Origin: an uncultured Lachnospiraceae bacterium
Lineage (GTDB): Bacteria; Bacillota; Clostridia; Lachnospirales; Lachnospiraceae
Assembly (NCBI GenBank): GCA_910586605.1
Contig: CAJUJR010000082.1
Span: 1-12,569 of the forward strand
Direction of reading: 5' to 3'
Length of the DNA: 12,569 nt
Positions 1-5,494 of the stretch are shown in pieces. A program made the position numbers and the translations under genes. How positions within the stretch are numbered: the stretch's first letter is position 1; the number at the start of each line of letters is the position of its first letter. Below the pieces are notes generated by a model. That model worked only from the letters and a program-made list of their open reading frames with translations, did not search any database and was not told the DNA's origin.

Positions 1-124
1 TTTCGCTCTCTACAGAAAATATATATAACTGTCCGTTTTCTCATGCTGCACATTATAGAAAACATACAAGGGAAAGAGATTTTTTATTGAGATCCGGCTA
101 CGATTGGCTGTGAATAGTAACAAT
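1..124 (-). repeat. Dispersed repeat, left copy (inverted relative to the right-end copy)
   Basis: The reverse complement of this stretch aligns along its whole length with 12390-12513, with about 18 differences and one 1-base gap (roughly 86% identity by eye). Its inner edge carries GTGAATAGTAAC (110-121) and its outer edge TTTCGC. The copy may extend beyond the window start. No transposase is linked to it, so it looks like a non-autonomous or intergenic repeat family rather than an insertion sequence. Confidence 0.85.
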
Positions 125-210
125 GCAAAACGTATACTGTAACACAAACCTTTCTTTATATTTACTTTCTGGTAATTACCATTATAAAAATTAATTTTCT
201 CTTCTCCAAG

Positions 211-245
211 TGTCATTTGTCAGTTCCTGTATGTGACAAATGTCA
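211..245. promoter_or_regulatory. Inverted-repeat operator candidate upstream of the two-component operon
   Basis: TGTCATTTGTCA (211-222) and TGACAAATGTCA (234-245) form 12-bp arms with one mismatched pair, separated by 11 bases. CATTTGTCA/TGACAAATG is perfect. The right arm overlaps the predicted -35 of the histidine-kinase gene. A two-fold site in this position is typical of a dimeric NarL/LuxR-type regulator, and the gene two places downstream encodes one, so autoregulation is a reasonable inference. Binding itself is not shown by the sequence. Confidence 0.55.
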
Positions 246-261
246 TATTCCATGATAAACT
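233..261 (+). promoter_or_regulatory. Predicted promoter of the histidine kinase gene
   Basis: GTGACA (233-238), a 17-base spacer, then TAAACT (256-261) preceded by TGA, an extended -10. Transcription would start near 268, leaving a leader of about 30 bases that includes the AAAGGAG ribosome binding site. The match to consensus is moderate, which would suit a promoter needing activation or control at the overlapping inverted repeat. Confidence 0.45.
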
Positions 262-300
262 ACTATTACATTGAAAACCAGAAAGGAGCAACTACTATAT

Positions 301-1395
301 ATGAATGTCTTCCTATCCCATCTAATCATCGTGTTTTACTGCCTGGGAGGAATATACTTCCAGGGCTTTTCAAAGCAATCCATTATCAGCTTCCTTTTAT
401 CGGTAACAGCAGCCGCCTTTTTTTACTTTTTCGAGAATAAAAAATTTTCCAGGTTGGCTCTCTCCGCCTATGCAGCAATGATACCTTTCTTTCCAGGTTT
501 TTTCCTTTTTATCCCGCTTTTCACGATTGAAGCCAGCCGCATCCGCTTCTATCCGGTTATATTGTTTTTTGGGGTAGAAAGTTTCCTGGCTTTTTTCCCA
601 TCAGATATCCCTTTTTACCTATTTCTGCTTCTGGGGACAATCCTTTCCTTTTTCTTAGAATCTCTGACAAAAAGCTATAATATCCTGGAAGAAAAATATA
701 AACACATGCGGGATGACAGCACAGAACGGAATTTGCTTCTCAAAGCGCGCAACCAAACGCTTCTTGAAAACCAAGATTACGAAATCCACAATGCCACCTT
801 GCAGGAAAGAAACCGGATTGCCCGAGAAATCCATGACAATGTCGGGCATATGCTATCCCGCAGCATCCTGATGACAGGAGCCCTCCAAGCAATTAACCAG
901 GATGATGATTGCAGGGAACCACTGCAGCTTTTGCAGGATACCCTTTCCCAAGCAATGGATAATATCAGGGCAAGCGTCCATAACCTGCACGACGATTCCA
1001 TCAACTTACAAAAAAGCATAGAAAACCTTATTAACAGCTTTACATTCTGCCAGGCACACCTGGAATATGACATTCAAAATGATGTGCCAAGCGCCGTACG
1101 TTATGCTTTTATTTCCATTATAAAAGAAGCCCTGACAAATATTTCAAAGCACAGTAGCGCAACGCTAGTCAATATTACATTGCGGGAACATCCCTCAATG
1201 TACCAGCTTATGATCCATGACAATGGAAAAACAGCTTCAAAAAAAATAATCTCTTTGGATAACATAGAAGAACAAAGCAATGGAATCGGGCTTGTCAACA
1301 TGGCAGACCGCGTCCGGCTTCTTCATGGTATACTACAGATTTCACAAGACAATGGATTTCAGATATTTGTCTCTATTCCAATAAATTTGAACTAG
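301..1395 (+). CDS. Membrane sensor histidine kinase (DesK/LiaS type, HisKA_3 family)
   Basis: Sensor kinase that would autophosphorylate on His and pass phosphate to the regulator encoded next. I place the start at ATG 301 (364 residues), 12 bases after GAAAGGAG; a TTG at 271 has no ribosome binding site and lies at the predicted transcription start. Residues ~4-121 are strongly hydrophobic, about five membrane segments with only short connecting loops and no external sensor domain. A charged, probably coiled-coil linker follows (~125-165). The HisKA_3 dimerisation domain has the H-box REIHDNVGH with phospho-acceptor His178. The ATPase domain has the N-box EALTNISKHS (~276-285), HDNGK (Asp307, Gly309) and GIGLVNMADRV (~328-338). 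Length and layout match DesK/LiaS/YvfT kinases, in which the membrane bundle itself senses the envelope. The stimulus cannot be read from sequence. The response regulator starts 69 bases downstream. Confidence 0.93.
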   Translation: MNVFLSHLIIVFYCLGGIYFQGFSKQSIISFLLSVTAAAFFYFFENKKFSRLALSAYAAMIPFFPGFFLFIPLFTIEASRIRFYPVILFFGVESFLAFFPSDIPFYLFLLLGTILSFFLESLTKSYNILEEKYKHMRDDSTERNLLLKARNQTLLENQDYEIHNATLQERNRIAREIHDNVGHMLSRSILMTGALQAINQDDDCREPLQLLQDTLSQAMDNIRASVHNLHDDSINLQKSIENLINSFTFCQAHLEYDIQNDVPSAVRYAFISIIKEALTNISKHSSATLVNITLREHPSMYQLMIHDNGKTASKKIISLDNIEEQSNGIGLVNMADRVRLLHGILQISQDNGFQIFVSIPINLN

Positions 1396-1415
1396 CCCTT
1401 GCATTATGATAGAAT
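1387..1415 (+). promoter_or_regulatory. Possible internal promoter for the response regulator
   Basis: TTGAAC (1387-1392), a 17-base spacer, then TAGAAT (1410-1415) preceded by TGA (extended -10). It overlaps the end of the kinase gene and would start transcripts about 45 bases before the regulator ATG, making regulator level partly independent of the kinase. Spacing and hexamers are good, but such matches arise by chance in AT-rich DNA. Confidence 0.4.
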
Positions 1416-1464
1416 CTAAATATCGGGATGCCAACAGACTTATAACTGATTAAAGGGGATATTT

Positions 1465-2085
1465 ATGGATATTATTATTGTAGATGACGATTTTTTCGTT
1501 ACCACTGCTTTGAAAACAATATTAGAGGCCAGCAAAAAAGTTACTGTCCTTGCCACAGGGACAGACGGGGAAGACGCAGTTTCCCTTTACCGTAATCACC
1601 ATCCTGATATTTTACTGACTGATATCCAGATGAAAAAGAAAAGCGGGCTGGAAGCAACAGAAGAAATCCTGTCAGAGTTTCCCAATGCCAAAATCCTGCT
1701 TCTAACAACATTTTCAGATGATGAATATATTGTCAAGGCATTAAAACTAGGCGCCAAGGGCTATCTCCTCAAACAGGACTATGAAAGCATACTGCCCGCC
1801 CTGGAAGCGGTTGGGAGCGGCCAAAGCGTCTTTGGGACGGAGATTGTCTCAAAAATCCCAGAACTTCTACAGTCCTCCTCTTCCTTTGACTATTCTGCGT
1901 ACGGTATAAGTGAAAAGGAAATTGGGATTATCCAATTTGTTGCAGATGGATATAGCAACAAAGAAATTGCTTCCAAACTTTTTCTAAGCGAAGGCACTGT
2001 CCGCAATTATCTCAGTACAATATTAGAAAAATTAGAGCTCCGTGACCGTACACAGCTCGCTGTATTTTATTACCAGCACCGCTAG
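1465..2085 (+). CDS. NarL/LuxR-family response regulator
   Basis: DNA-binding partner of the upstream kinase, 206 residues, the usual length. The ATG at 1465 follows AAAGGGG by about 7 bases. The N-terminal receiver domain (1-~118) has the acidic pocket Asp7-Asp9, phospho-acceptor Asp53 in LLTDIQM, the switch threonines Thr81/Thr82 and Lys103 in GYLLKQD. The C-terminal LuxR helix-turn-helix (~147-206) reads ISEKEIGIIQFVADGYSNKE followed by IASKLFLSEGTVRNYLS, with the canonical GTVRNYL recognition helix. The whole protein is intact. With the kinase it forms a stand-alone two-component pair: no ABC transporter, desaturase or other obvious target gene is adjacent. The inverted repeat at 211-245 is the only good candidate target seen here. 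A predicted internal promoter precedes it. Confidence 0.96.
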   Translation: MDIIIVDDDFFVTTALKTILEASKKVTVLATGTDGEDAVSLYRNHHPDILLTDIQMKKKSGLEATEEILSEFPNAKILLLTTFSDDEYIVKALKLGAKGYLLKQDYESILPALEAVGSGQSVFGTEIVSKIPELLQSSSSFDYSAYGISEKEIGIIQFVADGYSNKEIASKLFLSEGTVRNYLSTILEKLELRDRTQLAVFYYQHR

Positions 2086-2117
2086 TGCGTGTTTGAAAAT
2101 TCCCTATAACCTTAAGA

Positions 2118-2137
2118 GGGGATGCTAATGCATCCCC
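2118..2137. terminator. Hairpin between convergent genes (terminator candidate)
   Basis: GGGGATGC, loop TAAT, then GCATCCCC: a perfect 8-bp stem in the 58-base gap between the converging response-regulator and hydrogenase-sensor genes. Neither side is followed by a good U-tract, so termination may be weak or factor-assisted. The core GGGATGCTAAT resembles that of the terminator at 8198-8226. Confidence 0.6.
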
Positions 2138-2143
2138 AATCTT

Positions 2144-4102
2144 CTACGAATTTACCAAATCCTGCAAGCTCTCTTTAACTACATCGGAAGAAGATAGGAT
2201 CATTTCGGCTGAAGCAGCAATTTCCTCTGTCACTGCTGCAAGGCTTTCTGTCCTTGAATTTACTTCCCCAATTACATTTAGCAACCGCTCTGTATCGCTT
2301 AATATGCCTTCAATAGAACTGACAATCTTATCCTGCGCCACACTGCTCTTTGACGCTGTGTCTCTGGAATTTGTTGCCAGATGGTTGATTTCATCTGCCA
2401 CCACGGCAAATCCCTTTCCTGCCTCCCCAGCACGTGCCGCCTCAATAGAAGCATTTAAAGCAAGAAGGTTTGTTTGGGATGCAATTGATACAATCTCTGC
2501 ATTGTTTTCCGTCAACTCATGGATAAACTCATTAATCTCATGAATAGAGGAATCCAGTTGTTTACAAAATTCCCTTACATTAACCATGCTATTGGAAATA
2601 TCAGTACATTCCTCGGCGCTGCTGTTATTGCCTTCTGCCAAATCACCAACTGCCTTATATACTGATTCAAATTGATCGTTAATCTCCGCAACAGTATCAA
2701 CGATTTTCTCCCGCTGCCCATTGATAATATCCTTTTCATTTTCCACCTGCTTTGCCAAGTCAAGGGCGTTATTCCTCTCAATTTCCACCTGCGCTTTTAC
2801 ATAATGGATACAATTTTCCTTATGGTTATAACCATTGTGGATTGCATGCGCCATTTTTTCACAGGTATCATAACCACAGCAAGAACAGTTAATTTCCCTA
2901 GACTCCCGGGTCGTCTTCCCCATATCATTATAAATGGCATTTAATTCAGATTCTGTTGGAACTGCATAGGTGCATATGCTTGACAAATCGGTATATGTAC
3001 AGAGATAATCGTTTAAATCCAGTTTTGCAAACTGCTTGTTCAGCTTCCGGAGCCGCTGCTTCGGCGATAATTTCCGTGACCATGTATGTGCCGGTTTATT
3101 ATTTTTACTCATTTCGCGAATCCGCATTAACTCCATGAGCGTATCATCTTTCCCATTCTTTTCCGGTTCCGTCCCTGGTCCATAGATACAGCCTTCCCCA
3201 CAATTTAAGGCATCAATAAACAAATATGGCGTCTGCCCTTTCATGATCCTTTCCTTATTCGCCTCTAGATAACTATACATATGTTTTTCGCCTTCCATCT
3301 GACGGATAAAGACATCTTCCCCCAAGAACCAATACACATTTTCTTTCAGGCCTCCCGGAGTTGGATAAACAGAACCAAGCCCATATTCTATCTCATCTTT
3401 ACATGAAGGTCCGGAAATATGATGCTCCCTGACATAATCCATCAAGTGGTCAAATGTTACATTATAAGAAATAAGCCCTTTTCCCCGCTCTGACTCCATT
3501 TCCATTTTTTTTGCGATACATGGGCTGATAAAAGCCAGTTTATCCGTTACTCCCATCATTTTCCTTACATAAATGGCGCCGCACATCATCGGGCTTTGCA
3601 CTGGAAACAGTTTTGGAATCATCTCTGGGATATACCGTTCAATATAACCGACAACTGCGGGGCAAGGCTGCGAAATGCCCCCTGTAAAATTATTTTTCTG
3701 TATATAATTCAAATACGCCCATGTTGTAATATCAGCGCCAAAAGAAATACTAATCAGACGGTTTACCCCCATCTTTTTCAAGCCCCCAAGCACACTCTCA
3801 TATTCCCTTGGATAATTAGCAAGAAAAGCCGGGGCAATTAACAGGGAAATCCTTTCTCCACGTTTTAGCGCTTCAAAAAACTCTTCTGTATCATCTGCAA
3901 ACTCCCTCGCATCATGCTCGCAGGCATCAAAACATGCACCACATGCGATGCATTTATCCCCATCTACATCAATAATATTCTTTCCGTCCGACGTTTCATT
4001 CGCAATTGTTGCGCCAATACAACTGCAGACACTAATACATTTGTTACATCCTACACATTTATCATTCGTTTTGACCAGTTGAAGCAAATTACTTTGAGCC
4101 AT
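2144..4102 (-). CDS. Soluble sensory [FeFe]-hydrogenase/chemoreceptor fusion
   Basis: 652 residues, no membrane segment, so cytoplasmic. In order: two 4Fe-4S ferredoxin motifs (Cys16/19/22/26 and Cys51/54/57/61); a hydrogenase large-subunit-like domain (~85-310); an extra FeS domain (~404-434, Cys406/409/414/431, PF04060-like); a chemoreceptor signalling domain (~440-652) with the hairpin-tip signature ASQTNLLALNASIEAARAGE and KGFAVVADEI. H-cluster ligands are retained: Cys147 (SQPCPAV), Cys195 (SPCIAKKME), Cys301 and Cys305 (NCGEGC). Catalytic enzymes have Cys-Cys-Pro at the first loop; here the proton-relay Cys is Pro146. Loss of that Cys is known for sensory-type (group C/D) [FeFe]-hydrogenases, so I infer a redox or H2 sensor signalling through CheA/CheW-type partners rather than bulk H2 turnover. 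Neither partners nor HydE/F/G maturases are in the window. AGGG precedes the ATG by ~8 bases. No HAMP or ligand-binding ectodomain. Confidence 0.9.
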   Translation of the reverse strand: MAQSNLLQLVKTNDKCVGCNKCISVCSCIGATIANETSDGKNIIDVDGDKCIACGACFDACEHDAREFADDTEEFFEALKRGERISLLIAPAFLANYPREYESVLGGLKKMGVNRLISISFGADITTWAYLNYIQKNNFTGGISQPCPAVVGYIERYIPEMIPKLFPVQSPMMCGAIYVRKMMGVTDKLAFISPCIAKKMEMESERGKGLISYNVTFDHLMDYVREHHISGPSCKDEIEYGLGSVYPTPGGLKENVYWFLGEDVFIRQMEGEKHMYSYLEANKERIMKGQTPYLFIDALNCGEGCIYGPGTEPEKNGKDDTLMELMRIREMSKNNKPAHTWSRKLSPKQRLRKLNKQFAKLDLNDYLCTYTDLSSICTYAVPTESELNAIYNDMGKTTRESREINCSCCGYDTCEKMAHAIHNGYNHKENCIHYVKAQVEIERNNALDLAKQVENEKDIINGQREKIVDTVAEINDQFESVYKAVGDLAEGNNSSAEECTDISNSMVNVREFCKQLDSSIHEINEFIHELTENNAEIVSIASQTNLLALNASIEAARAGEAGKGFAVVADEINHLATNSRDTASKSSVAQDKIVSSIEGILSDTERLLNVIGEVNSRTESLAAVTEEIAASAEMILSSSDVVKESLQDLVNS

Positions 4103-4450
4103 GTCTTTTCCCTCTCTTTTCTATATTATTTTTTATGCCACCCTCCTTCCAGGACTATCTTTAAAAATTATGTAAGATTATTCTCTTAAGTACACTCTTA
4201 TATTTAATTATAACATTCATAGGCATAAAATCCAATAAACGCTACTTTTCACTGTTAATTTTCTCTTTTCTGCACAATATCCTGGTTCTTTTTTTGTAAT
4301 TTATGCACAAATTTAAGCATTCTTCTGCCAACTTTTTCCATGCATAGAATCTGCCTCTAACGACCATAATACTCCTGTTACCAATAACCAATGCGGCCTA
4401 TACGAAGGCCACAGACAACAACGTGTTTCAAACACAGAAAAGAGGACATT
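4103..4450. other. Divergent intergenic region
   Basis: 348 bases between the hydrogenase-sensor gene (leftward) and the Ser/Asn-rich gene (rightward). The left part holds the predicted leftward promoter at 4207-4235 and a leader of about 100 bases. The right part holds two TGCACAA copies about 40 bases apart (near 4270 and 4304), a short GGCC/GGCC hairpin near 4395-4412 and the partial palindrome TGTTTCAAACA near 4424. I see no convincing vegetative promoter for the rightward gene and no further gene. Confidence 0.5.
4207..4235 (-). promoter_or_regulatory. Predicted promoter of the hydrogenase-chemoreceptor gene
   Basis: On the minus strand, TTGGAT (4235-4230), a 17-base spacer, then TATAAT (4212-4207) preceded by TGT, an extended -10. 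The -10 is a full consensus match. The transcript would start near 4200, giving a leader of about 100 bases. That leader contains a second purine-rich AAGGAGGG upstream of the one used, without a useful start codon after it. Confidence 0.55.
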
Positions 4451-4681
4451 ATGAAAGAATCAAATTATTTAAACCGTTACTCAAGCAGCAATACTTCTAA
4501 CGACACTACTAATAGCTCAAACCAGAGCAACAAGTCAGGAAGCAACCGCAGCCAGAATAAAACCGGCAATACTACAGGAAACTCAACGAACAACACCAAT
4601 AATTCTTCTAACAGCAGCAACGCTTCTAACAAAAGCAGCAACAAATCTTCAAACAGCAGCAATTCTTCAAACTGCCGTTAG
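4451..4681 (+). CDS. Small Ser/Asn/Thr-rich low-complexity protein
   Basis: A 76-residue protein from the ATG at 4451, placed 4-5 bases after AGAGGA; an in-frame ATG 60 bases upstream has no ribosome binding site. Composition is extreme: 25 Ser, 22 Asn and 8 Thr, 72% of residues, mostly repeated SSN/SNS units with scattered Lys and Arg. It starts MKESNYLNRYSS and ends SSNCR, with the only Cys next to last. No signal peptide or membrane segment; it should be disordered, hydrophilic and basic. I do not recognise a family. Asn/Ser-rich proteins of this kind occur among spore-coat and surface-associated proteins, but nothing here proves that role. The good ribosome binding site, a hairpin 40 bases after the stop and AAC/AGC/TCT codon mixing (not a simple DNA repeat) favour a real gene. 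A chance reading of low-complexity DNA remains possible. Confidence 0.65.
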   Translation: MKESNYLNRYSSSNTSNDTTNSSNQSNKSGSNRSQNKTGNTTGNSTNNTNNSSNSSNASNKSSNKSSNSSNSSNCR

Positions 4682-4720
4682 CAGCCCTGTTCCTGTGTAG
4701 CATCTGAATGCTTTCACACT

Positions 4721-4763
4721 GGCAGCTATATTAAGGAAACTGTTTTTTCTTAATATAGCTGCC
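4721..4763 (+). terminator. Strong hairpin after the Ser/Asn-rich gene
   Basis: GGCAGCTATATTAAG (4721-4735) and CTTAATATAGCTGCC (4749-4763) are perfect 15-bp arms around a 13-base loop (GAAACTGTTTTTT) that can pair further. It lies 39 bases after the stop of the small gene and 66 before the rhodanese start. Only a short TTT follows, so it may be a terminator, a processing or attenuation element, or part of a small repeat. Confidence 0.6.
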
Positions 4764-4829
4764 TTTCGTACATATTTTAGCCCATCCGCATAAAATAGAA
4801 TAAGACACTTCAGGAAGGAAGCATATATT

Positions 4830-5150
4830 ATGCAATTGCAAATTATTTCCTGTGAAATGCTAGAAGAATACTTAAAGCGCAGCGACATTCTTTTACTGGA
4901 TTTACGCAGCAAGGATGAATATAATAAAGAACACATCCCAAATGCCATCTGGGCAGACTGGGAAACCTTGGAAGAAACCATCCCCTCCTATCTTGCTACA
5001 CTTCCTTTTCAGCCAAAATGGATTATCCTTTATTGCGACCACGGCAATACAAGCCTGCTGACTGCCCGTGACCTTGCCAGAAATGGCTATCCTGTCATCA
5101 GCCTGAATGGAGGATACGCATACTGGAGTTCATACAAAAGGGATACTTGA
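4830..5150 (+). CDS. Single-domain rhodanese-like sulfurtransferase
   Basis: 106 residues, the usual size of a stand-alone rhodanese domain, cytoplasmic with no signal peptide. The family moves sulfane sulfur through a persulfide on the active-site Cys. Visible landmarks are LLLDLRSKDEYNKEHIPNAI (~21-40, the family's DxR...EF...HIxGAxN motif), the active-site loop CDHGNTS with catalytic Cys69 in YCDHGNTSLLTARDLARNGY, and the C-terminal LNGGYAYWS. The loop after Cys has the six-residue length typical of sulfurtransferases rather than the longer loop of Cdc25-type phosphatases. The start follows an AGGAAGGAAG purine run by about 9 bases. It sits after a strong hairpin, so may be transcribed separately from the Ser/Asn-rich gene; I see no convincing promoter. 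Substrate unknown. Confidence 0.92.
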   Translation: MQLQIISCEMLEEYLKRSDILLLDLRSKDEYNKEHIPNAIWADWETLEETIPSYLATLPFQPKWIILYCDHGNTSLLTARDLARNGYPVISLNGGYAYWSSYKRDT

Positions 5151-5213
5151 ACCAAAAGTCTTCCTGTGCTAAAATGTAATATTTAGGAAGTCATTTGAAA
5201 ATTTGTTACTATT

Positions 5214-5404
5214 GTTACTATTCACGGTCGACTTCTAAAAAGGCTGAAACCGTTGTACTTGCATATATGACTTTAGCCCTTTTCCAAAAATTGACTGTAA
5301 AGTCCGTTCTTTTTCCATAAGATAGACAAAGTTGCATAAGCAACAGCTTATACCATAGGCAGAGAGACTATCGCATGATAAGAAGAATGCCCGTGAATAG
5401 TAAC
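5214..5404. repeat. MITE-like element with 14-bp terminal inverted repeats
   Basis: GTTACTATTCACGG (5214-5227) and CCGTGAATAGTAAC (5391-5404) are perfect inverted copies 163 bases apart. Inside are further small hairpins: GACTTTA/TAAAGTC (5269-5275, 5298-5304), GTTGC-ATAA-GCAAC (5332-5345) and TATC-GCAT-GATA (5369-5380). The left end is preceded by a second GTTACTATT (5205-5213), a partial tandem copy. No coding capacity and no clear target-site duplication. The terminal core matches the inner edges of the two 124-bp repeats at the window ends. It could be a miniature mobile element or a structured regulatory RNA. Confidence 0.55.
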
Positions 5405-5432
5405 TTACCTACTAAATAGCAACAAAAATTTA

Positions 5433-5479
5433 TGCTTGCGCTAAACAATGGAGCTGCAAAACAGCAGTTAGCGCAGGCA
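5433..5479 (+). promoter_or_regulatory. Leader hairpin before the symporter start
   Basis: TGCTTGCGCTAA (5433-5444) pairs with TTAGCGCAGGCA (5468-5479) over 12 positions with a single G-U. A small inner stem GCTG/CAGC (5453-5456, 5462-5465) sits inside. The structure ends about six bases before the GGGGGA ribosome binding site, so it could tune translation. It also argues that the in-frame ATG at 5432 is leader rather than coding. Confidence 0.5.
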
Positions 5480-5494
5480 GGAACGGGGGATTTT

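Larger units (their letters stand above)
5151..5494. other. Gene-free region holding a MITE-like element and a structured leader
   Basis: 344 bases with no credible gene. Contents: the 191-bp element with 14-bp terminal inverted repeats (5214-5404), then a hairpin leader (5433-5479) immediately before the symporter ribosome binding site. TTGACT at 5291 is the best -35 candidate, but the nearest -10-like TAAGAT is 21 bases away, too far for a standard promoter. No glycine-riboswitch core is visible. Confidence 0.6.

Noticed and set aside
10..216. Minus-strand 68-residue reading frame starting at 216, with a fair AGGA upstream
   Set aside because: It runs through the dispersed repeat and starts inside the inverted repeat of the kinase promoter. 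In the homologous right-end copy the same frame is interrupted by TAA after FTANCS and shifts near its end, so it is not preserved as protein. Better explained as non-coding repeat.
271..300. TTG start giving a 10-residue longer histidine kinase
   Set aside because: No ribosome binding site upstream, and it coincides with the predicted transcription start; ATG 301 has GAAAGGAG in front.
4391..4450. In-frame ATG adding 20 residues to the Ser/Asn-rich protein
   Set aside because: No ribosome binding site and a different composition; the ATG at 4451 follows AGAGGA closely.
5291..5323. Promoter TTGACT ... TAAGAT before the symporter
   Set aside because: The spacer is 21 bases, too long for a standard vegetative promoter, and no better -10 is placed correctly.
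5432..5494. Upstream ATG adding 21 residues to the symporter
   Set aside because: No ribosome binding site; the added residues are hydrophilic and unlike AGCS N-termini; the DNA forms a strong hairpin and ATG 5495 follows GGGGGA.
5228..5494. Glycine riboswitch upstream of the AGCS symporter
   Set aside because: AGCS genes often have one, and GAGAGAC-like letters occur near 5362, but the conserved core (such as CCGAAGG and the paired aptamers) is absent.
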